Assembly (NCBI GenBank): GCA_964019155.1 | Contig: OZ025239.1 | Location: forward strand, 558,374 to 622,373 | Source of the DNA: Osedax fenrisi | Taxonomy: Eukaryota > Annelida > Polychaeta > Sabellida > Siboglinidae | DNA length: 64,000 bases | Direction of reading: 5' to 3' | Part shown: positions 1 to 11,898 of the stretch, one piece after another | Position numbering within the stretch: position 1 is the stretch's first letter | How the letters are laid out: the number at the start of each line of letters is the position of its first letter | The notes under the pieces: generated by a model | Database searches by the model: none | What the model saw: only the letters and a program-made list of their open reading frames with translations | Told to the model about the DNA's origin: nothing | Made by a program: the position numbers and the translations under genes

Positions 1-350
1 CTAGTAATTATAATCAGAAGGTATACCCTTGTTACGTGGCACTTTATCATTGGTCGAGAGGTACGATGCGTTAAACTCAGTGACGATATAGCACTAGTGA
101 TTTGTTTACTTATGAAAGAGAAGTCACTCAGAACACTGCTATATAAGTGTCCTCCTCTTCATTGTGCAATGTCCATATGCCATGTCCTTATGAATGATCT
201 GTTCTCGCCTATAGACATACCTACAGGCATACCCGAAGTGTACAGCGTATAGTGTACCGTGTACATCATATAACCATGTATAGCGACACAGGTATGCGGA
301 GTGTATGACGAATACACATGCTCAACAATGTAGGTATATAGGCGCTTGTA
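1..350. other. Unassigned unique sequence
   Basis: No coding pattern, RNA gene or transposon end was recognised here. The stretch is less AT-rich than most of the window and leads into the 33-bp array. Confidence 0.5.
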
Positions 351-352
351 TA

Positions 353-655
353 CTTATAACCTGGTGGCTATGGGTCAGTGGAATACATGTAACCTGGGGG
401 TTATGGGTCAGTGGAATACATGTAGCCTGGTGGCTATGGGTCAGTGGAATACTTATAACCTGGGGGCTGTGGGTCAGTGGAATACATGTAACCTGGGGGT
501 TATGGGTCAGTGGAATACATGTAACCTGGGGGTTATGGGTCAGTGGAATACTTATAACCTGGGGGCTGTGGATCAGTGGAATACGTGTAATCTGGGGGTT
601 GTGGGTCAGTGGAATACATGTAATCTGGGGGTTGTGGGTCAGTGGAATACATATA
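353..655. repeat. 33-bp minisatellite, about 9 copies
   Basis: The phrase GTCAGTGGAATAC recurs every 33 bp (GTGGAATA at about 378, 411, 444, 477, 510, 543, 576, 609 and 642). Between these sits CCTGGGGGTTATGG or CCTGGTGGCTATGG. Because 33 is a multiple of three, several frames on both strands stay open, which produces spurious ORFs of about 130-140 codons. Two alternating subtypes (ACATGTA and ACTTATA after the GGAAT core) suggest a partial higher-order pattern. Confidence 0.95.
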
Positions 656-778
656 CATATACATCTGCAGATACATCTGTTAGCATGTTCGATATACAAG
701 GTAAACAAATGTTTGAATTTGAGCCCATATTAACAATTTTAATATTACTATTTTACGGTCGAATGTAAAAATGGGCTG

Positions 779-880
779 GTGGTAAGAGGTTGCCCTTACC
801 TCAAAGTTAACAGTTAATATTAGTGGTAAGAGGTTGCCCTTACTCCTAAGTAACCCGTTAAAATTAGTGGTAAGAGGTTG
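779..880. repeat. 44-bp tandem repeat, about 2.3 copies
   Basis: GTGGTAAGAGGTTGCCCTTA starts at 779 and 823 and its first part recurs at 867, a strict 44-bp spacing. The third copy is interrupted by a TA/TG microsatellite at 881-907. Confidence 0.9.
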
Positions 881-1426
881 TATATATATATATATATGTG
901 TGTGTGTTTTGTCAATAATTAAGTTTATTATATTATATGTATTTCTTTAGAACATTTACACTAATATCAGTACATACACTGATACTATCAGTACACTCAC
1001 ACATACGTAGGTTATTACTGAAGGTCAATACTATGCCAGTGAAGGTTACTCTTGTTATGAATCATACTTTGGGGCAATACGCAATGGTGTAAGGGTTAAT
1101 GGGAGTAAAGGTTAATAGGGTACCGTTAAATGTGGAAAGGTTAAATAGGGAAGATGTGGTAGGGTAAGTTTAATAATAATATTACTAACTATTTCAATAT
1201 TAAATAGGATTCGATTAAATAGTGTGAGGTAAAATAATGTAAGGTTTAATTTTGCTAGGTTAAACATAGCCTTAAAGAGCTTTTACCCTAAGCTTGTGTT
1301 ATATCGTATTCAATATTTTCTGAGTGGAAATAAGTTGTGATTGAAAGAACATGGAGGTTAAGACGAGGACAACCGAATGAGGATAATAGAACATACTAGG
1401 TATGTGTAATAAGTATAATAATAGAA

Positions 1427-1472
<46 letters not shown>

Positions 1473-1810
1473 CATATAGGATAAGTTATGTTTTTATAGG
1501 AATGCAAAAAGGGAAGAAAATTAGTTTATTTATAAGACGTGTATATTAGCATCTTATTGGGAGACTATTCTTAACTTATAATCATAGTATATACTATATA
1601 CCTACTCCTACTTTCTACCTATATATGTTGTCCTTTCTCTCCATATAGGATGATATTATGTTTATAAGTAAAGAAACAGGAGCCATTTAAATACAATAAT
1701 AGTGTGATAGAGGCTAGGTGGAGAAGATAAGAAGTTAAGAAGTTTTAATGAGGTCAAGAGTCACGAGTCACATGACATATCGAATAGCGAAGGTTCCATA
1801 AGAATTATAC

Positions 1811-1842
<32 letters not shown>

Positions 1843-2170
1843 TTAACAATACGATATATATATATATATAATATGTATGTGACATATGTAAAATATGTAG
1901 TGCATTTATATTAATCATAAAACAATTTCGCGCCATCATTTATATATTTCAATTCAAATGTGTATCGAACAATAAGCACATATTTCCTACACTGTGTGCA
2001 TTAACATATTCTAAATAAACGTTTACTATAAGAATACGCAGGCGGCACACGGGTTTAAACGCTATTAATTATCGACACTTATTTATACGCTAAATAAATG
2101 ATTTATAATGTTGGGTTTTTCTCTCAATATTTCACTTTGAAATAATCGATTACATAATGTCTGTGAGTGC
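881..2170. other. AT-rich intergenic stretch with microsatellites
   Basis: This stretch holds a degenerate G-rich run with repeated GGTTAAATAGGG-like words (about 1085-1265), TA runs at 1431-1468 and 1817-1873, and no recognisable gene. A GT/GGGTGT-rich run follows at about 2190-2255. Confidence 0.6.
1431..1468. repeat. (TA)n microsatellite
   Basis: Uninterrupted TA dinucleotides. Confidence 0.98.
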
Positions 2171-2189
2171 ACAATGGCTTGCGTAACAC

Positions 2190-2255
2190 GTGTGTGTATG
2201 TGTGGGTGTATGTGTGGGTGTGTGTGTGCGTGTGTGTGTGGGTGTGTGGGTGATG
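2190..2255. repeat. GT-rich simple repeat
   Basis: Run of GTGTGT with interspersed GGGTGT; the ORFs crossing it are low-complexity artefacts. Confidence 0.9.
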
Positions 2256-2770
2256 TACGCACTTCACTGTGTTACGCATATATCATATTCTATGAGCTGT
2301 GTTATAACGAGAGATACAGAGTGGACCCATTGTATGAAGGCATGCTACTTTTCATCTTACAGTTTCCTAAACAATACGTTGTATTATATTATTTTATATT
2401 TGTCAATTGTAATAATATCAATGTTAACAATACATTATATGTACGCATATATTTATAAACTAAAAAACAAACATAGAGACGAAATATAAATAATAAAACA
2501 TCGGTTTATTTTTTTAATACCAGTTTATATATGAACAAAGTTACAATATTATACAAATTAGAATCGTATATTTAGTAATTATTACCCACGAGGCTGCGGT
2601 CTTGTCACATGTGACACCTGACACGTGACATGCTTTATTTCACTAGTTGCGTTCTCAAAGGTTAAAGTTCGTGGTGTGATGCCTACGTAATGTTATGTCA
2701 CTCGTTAACTGCGGCTCACTGTGATTGGTTAGTATTATCACGTGATGAATCACTATCATCAACGTGGTGT
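2256..2770. other. Unassigned sequence before the 9-bp satellite
   Basis: AT-rich, then a slightly GC-richer part (2585-2770) with several CACGTG/ACATGTGACA-type palindromes. No gene was recognised. Confidence 0.5.
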
Positions 2771-2774
2771 TGCA

Positions 2775-4035
2775 CTGTGTACACTGTGAACACTTTGTAC
2801 CCTATGTACACTATGTACACTTTGTACACTATGTACACTATGTACACTATGTACACATTGTACACTATGTACACTTTGTACACTATGTACCCTATGTACA
2901 CTATGTACACTATGTACACTATGTACCCTATGTACACTATGTACACTATGTACACTATGTACACTATGTACACTATGTACACTATGTACACTATGTACAC
3001 TGTGTACACTATGTACACTTTGTACACTATGTACACTTTGTACACTATGTACCCTATGTACACTATGTACACATTGTACACTTTGTACACTGTGTACACT
3101 ATGTACACTATGTACACTATGTACACTATGTACACATTGTACACTTTGTACACTATGTACCCTATGTACACTATGTACACATTGTACACTTTGTACACTG
3201 TGTACACTATGTACACTATGTACACTATGTACACTATGTACACATTGTACACTTTGTACACTATGTACACTATGTACACTATGTACACTATGTACACTAT
3301 GTACACTTTGTACACTATGTACACTATGTACACTATGTACACTATGTACACTATGTACACTATGTACACTATGTACACTATGTACACTGTGTACACTATG
3401 TACACTTTGTACACTATGTACACTTTGTACACTATGTACCCTATGTACACTATGTACACATTGTACACTTTGTACACTGTGTACACTATGTACACTATGT
3501 ACACTATGTACACATTGTACACTATGTACACTTTGTACACTATGTACACTTTGTACACTATGTACACTATGTACACTTTGTACACTATGTACACTTTGTA
3601 CACTATGTACACTGTGTACACTATGTACACTATGTACACTATGTACACTATGTACACTTTGTACACTATGTACACTTTGTACACTATGTACACATTGTAC
3701 ACTATGTACACTATGTACACTATGTACACTATGTACACTTTGTACACTTTGTACACTATGTACACTATGTACACTATGTACACTATGTACACTATGTACA
3801 CTATGTACACTATGTACACTATGTACACTATGTACACTATGTACACATTGTACACTATGTACACTATGTACACTATGTATACTATGTACACTATGTACAC
3901 TATGTACACATTGTACACTATGTACACATTGTACACTATGTACACTATGTACACTGTGTACACTATGTACACTATGTACACTATGTACACTATGTACACA
4001 TTGTACACTATGTACCCTATGTACACTATGTACAC
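2775..4035. repeat. 9-bp satellite, consensus TACACTATG, about 140 copies
   Basis: About 1.26 kb of head-to-tail TACACTATG. Variants fall mostly at a few fixed positions: TACACTTTG, TACACATTG, TACACTGTG and TACCCTATG. Each junction contains the palindrome TGTACA. Longer blocks recur: a run of about a dozen units starting at the TGTGTACAC variant at 3001 recurs at 3388 (387 bp = 43 units later), so the array grew by segmental as well as unit duplication. A 9-bp stop-free unit leaves long frames open on both strands (more than 400 codons). These are not genes. Confidence 0.97.
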
Positions 4036-4072
4036 TATGAAGCTACGGTGTATCGTGTATGTGACTCACATA

Positions 4073-4492
4073 ATGTCAGGTATGTCAGGTATGTCAGGTA
4101 TGTCAGGTATGTCTGGTATGTCAGGTATGTCAGGTATGTCAGGTATGTCAGGTATGTCAGGTATGTCAGGTATGTCAGGTATGTCAGGTATGTCTGGTAT
4201 GTCAGGTATGTCAGGTATGTCAGGTATGTCTGGTATGTCAGGTATGTCAGGTATGTCTGGTATGTCTGGTATGTCAGGTATGTGAGGTATGTCTGGTATG
4301 TGAGGTATGTCAGGTATGTCAGGTATGTCTGGTATGTCTGGTATGTCAGGTATGTGAGGTATGTCTGGTATGTGAGGTATGTCAGGTATGTCAGGTATGT
4401 CTGGTATGTCAGGTATGACAGGTATGTCAGGTATGTCAGGTATGTCAGGTATGTCTGGTATGTCTGGTATGTCAGGTATGTGAGGTATGTTG
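4073..4492. repeat. 9-bp satellite, consensus TATGTCAGG, about 46 copies
   Basis: A second 9-bp array starts about 40 bp after the TACACTATG array. Variants are TATGTCTGG, TATGTGAGG and one TATGACAGG. A 45-bp-scale pattern of CAGG/CTGG/GAGG variants repeats around 4240-4380. Open frames on both strands are artefacts of the unit length. Confidence 0.97.
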
Positions 4493-4494
4493 GT

Positions 4495-4842
4495 AAAATG
4501 ATATACGAATTTATTAAAATCGTTAATCAAATTATATATAATATTATGATCAGATGTATTATTATATTGCATACAACTATCCCTATGACATGTGTGTGTG
4601 TGTGTTATGTACAGTATACTTTACATACAGTATGCACTGTAGACTTATACGTCAGGTGTCACTTCCGATATCGTCAATAACTGAGATAAGCAGCGGTATG
4701 ATAAGTGTGTGTTAGAACTGAAGCGTTTCATCATTATTGTATACAACCTATAGGTGTATAGGACGGAAGTCATGATCTAGTAGTATGTGCTATTAGCATA
4801 TATGCTACAATACGAAAGTTTATATAACTTATATATATATAT

Positions 4843-4883
<41 letters not shown>

Positions 4884-5636
4884 GTTATAATATATAGTAA
4901 TCAATTTGTAATTAGACTATATAAACTTTATATTATATTATTATATTATAAAGTAAATACTAGACTATTGGTAAATTATAAATTGTTGATTATAATCAGT
5001 ATACTAAATCTATACATTTTCTAAATATTTAGCTCACATAGAACATTGGTCTAATTAATACTGTGGTTCATTTTCTGGTGAAACTATTTGTATAATATTC
5101 TTTTTTTCATATTTAATATTTTTATTAATTCTGTTTCTTTTTAGTTTATATTTCATAAGTGTAATTGGACAATTATTATTTGTATGTAAATTAAAAGTTA
5201 ATTTTTCCTTTTTTGGTATTTTTTAATTTGGATGATATCCATGGAGTAATATGATGTTTTGTATCTATTTTTTATAAATCAAAGGACAGAATTTGTTGAT
5301 TATTGTATTGACTTCGATACTAAATTGATCATAATATAAAGAGGATAAGAAATATTAAATACATGTTCCCCATTATGATTTTAGGTCTACAGCTCATTTC
5401 ATAAGTTAATTTTATTAACATTTGTATTTCTAATACAACTATATTCAATATTTAAGGTAGGTACATTATCGATATTAAGAGAATAAGAGATATTAAGAGA
5501 ATTATCTGGTATATCTTTATTAACACCACCATATAATAAAGCTATATTACTACCTATTAATGTATTACACTGGTTAACCTTGTGAGGTTTGGCTTTCATA
5601 AATGTTTTATAGACTATTTGTTTGCACAAGTTACAA
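4495..5636. other. AT-rich intergenic sequence
   Basis: TA/AT runs at 4835-4880 and otherwise AT-rich sequence. A 76-codon minus-strand frame at 5399-5629 has no recognisable motif and I do not call it a gene. Confidence 0.5.
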
Positions 5637-5700
5637 ATATGTAATTAATTTTTTAGATCAGATCAAGTTTTTTTTTCACTTTGAAATTTGTTGAAAAATT
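5637..5700. repeat. Arm of a dispersed inverted repeat (partner at 8705-8765)
   Basis: The block around TTTTAGATCAGATCAAGTTT followed by a T-run and CACTTTGAAA is matched in reverse complement at about 8705-8765 (TTTCAAAGTTAAAT, an A-run, AACTTGATCTGATC). The arms are about 3 kb apart and imperfect. Confidence 0.6.
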
Positions 5701-6449
5701 TGAAAATTTAGAACATTTTCAGAAATACATGTATAATATACATTGTATATACATATTACTATTTAATTTAGATGTATACACATACTTACATACTCTATAT
5801 ATATATGTTGTATATACTATATATTATATTTAATATATTGTATACACTATATTGTGTAATGTATTATACAGTCTATATATATACTCTATTATATACTATT
5901 ATATATATATAATAACCATAGATTAAAATATCCGAATATTCATTCTACATTATGATAAGTTTTATTTATTATCTCCAGAATCTATCGTGTACCGTCATCG
6001 TGAAAGTGATGCTTTCACCAAGTCAGGTTCATACATATATTGCCATAATGTAAATGGAGTAGTTAATGGGAATACCCTATGAAACATAATAATATAGGTA
6101 ATAATAAAGGTTATTCGAATGCTCATCACATACAAGTTGAAAAGATGTATTCCTCAATAATGGTAATACTGTTTTATTTCTTCTCCTGGGATATTCGCTA
6201 TAATGTACTGAAAGATCCAACAACATGTCTATTATACTTGATCATCATTAACATGTGTTAATGATGATCATATGTTGATAAATAAATGTTATATCGGTAC
6301 TCTTGGGACTATTGTATACAATCAGGATACACAAACTATCCATACTTTCTCCGTTTGCGAGAACGTCCTGCCTATGCTGATCATTGTACATAGCGTGATT
6401 TGTCAGTTAACAAGTATTTGTTTATTTATTTTAGCCTGGTTTATATAAG
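5701..6449. other. Unassigned AT-rich sequence
   Basis: No gene or element end was recognised. There is a near-palindrome at 6240-6272 (GATCATCATTAACATG / CATGTGTTAATGATGATC) that could fold as a hairpin. Confidence 0.45.
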
Positions 6450-6930
6450 CCCAGCGAGTAAAGTAATCAAAGTTCGTAATCAAATTACAATCCAGCAAGT
6501 AATCAGATGACTATCATAGGGCTATGTATTGAGTACGATCACAGATTACAATTCGATTACAATCATTTATATTCATTTGATTACGAACTTTGATTTACAT
6601 TTGTGATCAGTTAACTATCATTGATTATAATCATATTAATATCATTGATGTAAATTTATTCTATAAAGTTTTATTTTGTTAAGTTGACGATCAATGATTT
6701 CCAACTGATCGTATATAAATATTAGTGATCAGTTAACTATTATTGATTACAGTCAAATTACTATCAATGATTTAGAAGTGAAGTTGGTAATCAAAGCATA
6801 GTTGCTTATCAATGATTGTAATATGGGTGCAATCATATTATGATCATTTAAACACAAATCATGACGATGATTAAACTATAAATTATAGTCTATAATCTAA
6901 CCGCCATTACTGATTACTTTACTTACTGGG
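6450..6930. mobile_element. Non-autonomous inverted-repeat element (MITE-like), about 480 bp
   Basis: The left end CCCAGCGAGTAAAGTAATCA (6450) matches the reverse complement of the right end TGATTACTTTACTTACTGGG (6911-6930) at 18 of 20 positions. The interior reiterates AGTTAACTATCATTGATTA and ATCAATGATT in both orientations and has no ORF. The target duplication is unclear, so the superfamily is not assigned. Confidence 0.7.
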
Positions 6931-7720
6931 AATTCCCAGTCTTAAGGCTAAGTAATAATCGCTTATAATCCAGCTATGATATATATATATATATATATAT
7001 CCACTAATGAATTCCTGCTATATCTATTATGTTATTAGTTATTATACTATTAATTACCTACACATTAAACTTAGATAAATGAAGAATTTTGTAAAAGCAT
7101 TGTATGTCACTTGAAGGGTCACTATTTTACTCATTTACAACAAAGATTTCCACATATCATTGAAGCTAAATTAAGGAGGGAATTTATAATGGACCAACAA
7201 ATAGTGAATTAGTAAACAATACTACTTTTGATTTATGTATGAGAAATATTGAATTAATTAATTATTACGAGATGACTAGAATTAGAGTAAATTATTAAAC
7301 AGTTTCTCCATAATCATAGATGTACAGAATATATAAATATTGTGGAAGACTTGCTTCTATGTTGTATATATATGGGAGCTCGTATGTTCATAACAATTTC
7401 CTCATTACAAATCTAGACTATTTTCCTAATAATAGTGTTGACTATAGACTATAGTGAAGAACAATGAGAGTGCTTTAGTCAGGATATTTCAACAATGGAA
7501 GATAGATGCAAAGAAAACGTAACTATTAAATATTAGAAGATTATTGTTGGAGTCAAAAAGTGATATAAAAGACTTCAAATATAATATAATCATTGAAATA
7601 ATCTTTAAATCAATGAATATTATAATATTAACTATGTGAATTATTATTTTTAATCATTATATATTAAAATGTACCAACAAATATTGAAATAAATTCATTA
7701 AATTTCCATTACTTTTCTTT
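6931..7720. other. Unassigned AT-rich sequence
   Basis: A short TA run lies at about 6980-7000. No coding pattern was found. Confidence 0.45.
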
Positions 7721-7721
7721 A

Positions 7722-8625
7722 TTGATTGATAATTTATTTAAGCAAATACATAGCCGAAAATATAATCGAAAGTATAAAGTATAAATATTTGCTAACGATA
7801 ACATAATTTATAGAAATAAACAAAGAATAATACGAAATTAAAAAATTAAAGAAATTAAAACGTTTTACAGTTACCGTAAAAATATACGAAAAACAATCGA
7901 AAGTAGAAATAAATCATATAGTAAAATAAACGAAAAATGATTAAAATATAAATAAAAGATAACGTAAAAATAATCGAAAATAGAAATAAAATACATTATT
8001 TTGTAAGTTGCATCGAAATATTCAATTTCAACTTTAACTTTGTAGAATTCTTCTTATCTTTATACCCTGTTTTAGTAATAAATTATTAGTTATATAATTT
8101 AATATTTAAATGTTAAATTTTAAATATATTATAAACAGAACATGTTAAAAATTAATTAAACCAATACTAGAATGAAACAAACAAATAATGTAATACTTAC
8201 CAAAATCTGTAATAATAGTAGGTAGTACTTTATTAATTTTATATTTTAATTGTATAATAAATTTGAAACATATATATATATATATATATACAAACAGAAC
8301 ACGTTACAAATAAATAAACCAATATACCTATACAAAAACAGTTAATAACAATACATACCAATAATATTACGAATCAAACAATATAATACTTATCACTATA
8401 CTCTGAAATAATAGAAAATTATTAATATTGTATTTTAGTAATATAATACATTTGAAACATATATACAAAATATATATAAAACAAAAATATAATACCAAAC
8501 AAACAAAAATAAAATAATACTGGCCACTTTATCTGTAATAATAATGAATTATTAATTTTATATTATAGTATATTTGAAATATAGATATAAACAGCCTGAA
8601 TTTTCTATAACAAAAACAAATTTAT
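7722..8625 (-). mobile_element. LINE 3' end (3' UTR only), same family as 41964-44914
   Basis: This segment matches 41965-42875 closely along its length, starting with ATTGATTGATAATTTATTTA and including ATAGCCGAAAATATAATCG and TAGGTAGTACTTTATTAATT. In the second copy this sequence is the 3' untranslated tail of a minus-strand reverse transcriptase gene. This copy is therefore a 5'-truncated insertion that kept no coding sequence. The 5' boundary near 8620-8700 is approximate. Confidence 0.8.
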
Positions 8626-8779
8626 AACAAAATATAATACAGAACAAACAACAAATAAAATAATACTTCCCACTTTAATACTTCTCACATTCTTTCTATT
8701 TTTGTGATTTATCACAAATTTTCAAAGTTAAATAAAAAAAAACTTGATCTGATCTTAAAAAATAATTATATATTTTAAA

Positions 8780-9495
8780 TAAGTACAACAAACAAGTTTA
8801 GAATCAGTTAAAAGAGCCTAAACTTCAGATAAGTTTGTTACAAATGTCGACCAGTGTTATCAATAAATGTTTTCGAAGTTGTCAACATAGTGATATACCC
8901 TATATATGTATATGTATATATATTAATTTCACTGAATAAACATAGTTATGCTAAAAATAGAAGTATAATAATTAAGAATATTTAAAAAAAGTCTATATTA
9001 AAATGACCACAAATAAAAATATCTGTATATATATCTTTTTTTTAAATTATAAAATAAATTATTAAAAAAGTGTATATCGGAATTAGATGCTCTATATAAT
9101 CAAGTAAATGTGAGTGAACTCAAACTATGGTTTAGTCTTATTTTTTAATTTTAATTTAATACTGATTATTTCAATATCATTACCAATAGTAATTGGTAAA
9201 TATTTTAATGAAAAATAGTCAAAAAATTGTTTTGTAAATATAAAAAAACACCACCACTTCTTTTTTTCTTCTTTTAATAACGGAGTGAATAATAATTTGT
9301 AAAACATTACAATTGTATAACTAAATAGATGGATTATATTTATCAGTCACCAAGTTTCAGTAAATATTAAAATATCTGATTTAACTATTAGAGTATCCAT
9401 ACAAATAATAAATTTATCAATATTATTATTGTAACTTCTTATTTAAATATTTAAGGTCATTATTGTTAAATTTAATTTTATATTAATTTATTTTG
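8780..9495. other. Unassigned AT-rich sequence
   Basis: Contains a 60-codon minus-strand frame at 9125-9307 rich in Lys, Phe and Ile without a recognisable domain. No element ends seen. Confidence 0.4.
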
Positions 9496-9505
9496 TATAT
9501 ATATA

Positions 9506-9540
<35 letters not shown>

Positions 9541-9542
<2 letters not shown>

Positions 9543-11160
9543 TTTTTAAAATATTTTATTGACTACAAAATCACGTGGTGGTTATGGGCGTCATGAGAAG
9601 GAAACAAAAATAAAATAAATAAAGTACAATAAAAATAAAGGAAAAGGTAGGTTACAATGTTAATAGGTGCGTGGAGAGTTTACATTTAAATAGTGACAAG
9701 GATTTCAAACACCTAATGTCATATGGTAGAGAATGTATTTTGTAGCTACCACAGAGAAAGCAGATTCAGAGTGAGCAGAGATAGTCGAGCGTTGCACAAT
9801 TTTCATCGTGTGACATTTCCTGCTAGCTTATACTAAGGGTATGCATACTCATCAAGTCAGCTAGGTACTCGGGAGATCTAAGATGTATCACCTTATGGGT
9901 GATGCATAGTAGTCTGTACCTGCAGAGATATCTAAACTTAAGCCAGCCGAGTGATCGCATTAGAGTCGATATTGATACTATTGAAGAGAACTTCAGTTTA
10001 TATAGGGTGCGTATAGCACGTCGTTGTATCTTCTCAAGTTTAAGCATAAGCTTTAGTGGTAGATTGCATAGAAGTGAGCAGCAGTATATGAGTCTACTGA
10101 AGACTAGCGAGTGTATTAGACTTTTAGTCATTGAAAAAGTCAATTTATTACGTGATTTTCTAATATTGTAAAGAAAATAGTTGGCATTGCGAATCATTAT
10201 AGATATGTGGTCAGAGTAATCTAGGTGGGAGTTGATGGTGAAACCAAGAGTTGTTATGGATTGTGATGTAGGGAGGGCTAGTAGAAAGGGGTGGGTGATG
10301 ATTAGGGGGTAGGTAGGTCTGGAGATAATTATGGTGTCAGTTTTGGTCATGTTAAGTGATAGGGAATTATGGGAGAACCAGTCAGTAAGTTCTGTGAGGC
10401 AGTTAAAAATAGACAGTTGAATTGAGTTGGAGTCACAGGAAATGGAAAAAGAAGTATAAATTTGTAGATCATCTGCAAAGAGATGGTAGTGGATGTAAGG
10501 ATATTTACGAAATATGGATTGTATGGGTAAAATATAAATAATAAAAAGTAAAGGACCAAGCACGGAGCCTTGTGGAATACCATGAGTGCTGATAAACGGG
10601 GTAGAGAAGGATGAGTTGATTTTCACTGAAGAGGACCTTAAGGAAAGGAATGACATAAACCAGCTGTGTACTTGACCATGAATACCGATTTCATTGAGTC
10701 ATAAAGAAAGAATGTCATGGTTTAGAGTGTCAAAGGCACTGGATAGGTCAAGTAACACAAGGTAGCACGGGGCTTTGTTGTCAAGGGATATTAGTAGATC
10801 ATTAATGATAAGATTCAGTGCTGATTCAGTGCTCCGATGGGGTAAGTAAGCACTTTGAAACTTATCAATAATTTAATTGGTAGTGATATAGTGAATAAGT
10901 TGAGCAGATACAATTCGCTCTAAGGTCTTAGAGATTGATGAAAGCTGGGAGATGGGTCGATAGCTCGACAGGTTCGAGTGGCTAAGGGTAGTTTTTTTTA
11001 TAATTGGGGTGATATATGAGTGTTTCATAGACTTTGGTACGATCGATGTAATAAGGGACGCATGAATGATCATTGTTATGGGTTCAATTAGCAATGGCGA
11101 AAGGGTACGAAGTAAAGTAAGGGGAATAGGGTCGAGTGGGGAATTGGATTTTAGGGATGT

Positions 11161-11164
<4 letters not shown>
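9541..11164 (-). mobile_element. L2-like LINE, 5'-truncated copy 1
   Basis: A minus-strand non-LTR retrotransposon fragment bounded by TA runs on both sides. Reading leftwards it encodes the reverse transcriptase, a C-terminal region ending near 9650 (pieces such as SAFSVV and SLSLFKCKL, resembling the usual LINE C-terminus) and a short 3' tail. The apurinic endonuclease domain is missing, as in 5'-truncated insertions. Point stop codons and a frameshift show that it is dead. Confidence 0.88.
9823..11094 (-). pseudogene. Reverse transcriptase remnant, L2-like
   Basis: The N-terminal part (11094 to 10873) contains ITPIIKK and SSYRPISQL, typical of the first RT blocks. After an in-frame stop at about 10870 the frame continues through FQSAYLPHRSTESAL and LDLSSAFDTLNHDIL (catalytic Asp of motif A), and after a further stop into 10656-9823 with HGIPQGSVLGPLLF (motif B) and LFADDLQIY (motif C, both catalytic Asp present). 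The downstream SLIHSLVFSRLIYCCSLL and SPEYLADL are characteristic of L2/CR1-type elements. It would make cDNA from its own RNA at nicked target DNA if intact. At least two stops make it a pseudogene. L2 rather than CR1 is a judgement from these motifs. Confidence 0.88.

Positions 11165-11208
<44 letters not shown>
11165..11208. repeat. (TA)n microsatellite
   Basis: Uninterrupted TA dinucleotides. Confidence 0.98.
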
Positions 11209-11211
<3 letters not shown>

Positions 11212-11213
<2 letters not shown>

Positions 11214-11300
11214 ATAGATGAAAGACTCGATAAGCTCCGCTTATTCCTTCACCCAGGCAATTATAAAATCTGATTTTATTATTTATTATTTATTATATAT
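11212..11300 (+). mobile_element. LINE 3'-end relic with TTATTTA tail
   Basis: CTCGATAAG, CACCCAGGCA and TCTGATTTTATTATTTATT occur in the same order as CTCGATAAA, CTACCTGGG and CTGATTATTATTATT at 13697-13790, the 3' end of the plus-strand LINE fragment below. This suggests a short severely truncated copy of a related LINE. Confidence 0.5.
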
Positions 11301-11314
11301 ATATATAATTATAC

Positions 11315-11690
11315 TTGTAAGGTAAGTATAATTACCCTCACCAGATCGAGCTTGCTCGTTAATTCATGATATTATTTTTCCAACCTTCTCTATCCTCCAT
11401 CGCTGTTTTCATCTCGTCTATCGTTGTAAGATTCGTATCGTCTCTTAGTTGATCGATATACATCTTTGCTGGTCGTCCGCGTTTTCGTCAACCATGATGT
11501 GGGTACCAGAGTATTATATCTATTGCCAGTTCATCTTTGCTTCACCAACAGTGTCCGGCAAACCTTAATCTTTGCATTCGTATTGATTTGCCTATGTTTA
11601 GTATACCACCATATAGTTATTCATTTGTTAGATGATCTCTCCAGGTTGTAACCGTTACAGCATGAAGCATACGAGTGTTGTCTCCGTCTA
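11315..11690 (-). pseudogene. RTE-like LINE C-terminal fragment
   Basis: The minus strand translates, in essentially one frame, to DNTRMLHAVTVTTWRDHLTNE, then RMQRLRFAGHCW, SKDELA, ILWYPHHG, a stop, RKRGRPAKMYIDQL and MEDREGW. This order (YTRMLR..SWRDHIT, RRLxFAGHC, GxRxRGRP, DRxxW) is the conserved C-terminal region of RTE-like endonuclease/reverse-transcriptases, and the same order is seen in the element at 48648-50139. The RT domain is absent and stop codons are present. The 3' boundary is approximate. Confidence 0.8.
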
Positions 11691-11699
11691 CATACATAC

Positions 11700-11898
11700 A
11701 TAGTATTACATACATACACTCGCGAGATACATAACGTAATACATCATTTTTGATAATGATAAATAAATGCGCATTATAATAAATTATATGTCTGCTCCAC
11801 TAGCTCTACTCCTATAGTATATGCCACTATAGTGGACTGCAACTAGTGTCTGCAACTAGTGTCTGCAACTAGTGTATTCCATTAGTGTATGCCACTAG
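11700..11898. repeat. Short tandem words CTGCAACTAGTGT
   Basis: CTGCAACTAGTGT occurs three times in a row at about 11838-11878, followed by ATTCCATTAGTGTATGCCACTAGT variants. This is a small degenerate array. Confidence 0.7.

Noticed and set aside
305..768. ORFs of 128-142 codons
   Set aside because: Artefacts of the 33-bp minisatellite.
2690..4680. Long ORFs on both strands over the 9-bp satellites (up to 638 codons)
   Set aside because: They are a direct result of stop-free 9-bp units; several frames on both strands are open at once and the peptides are simple tripeptide repeats.
10347..10583. Second minus-strand frame inside the L2-like RT
   Set aside because: Shadow of the RT frame, which has the PQGS and ADD motifs.
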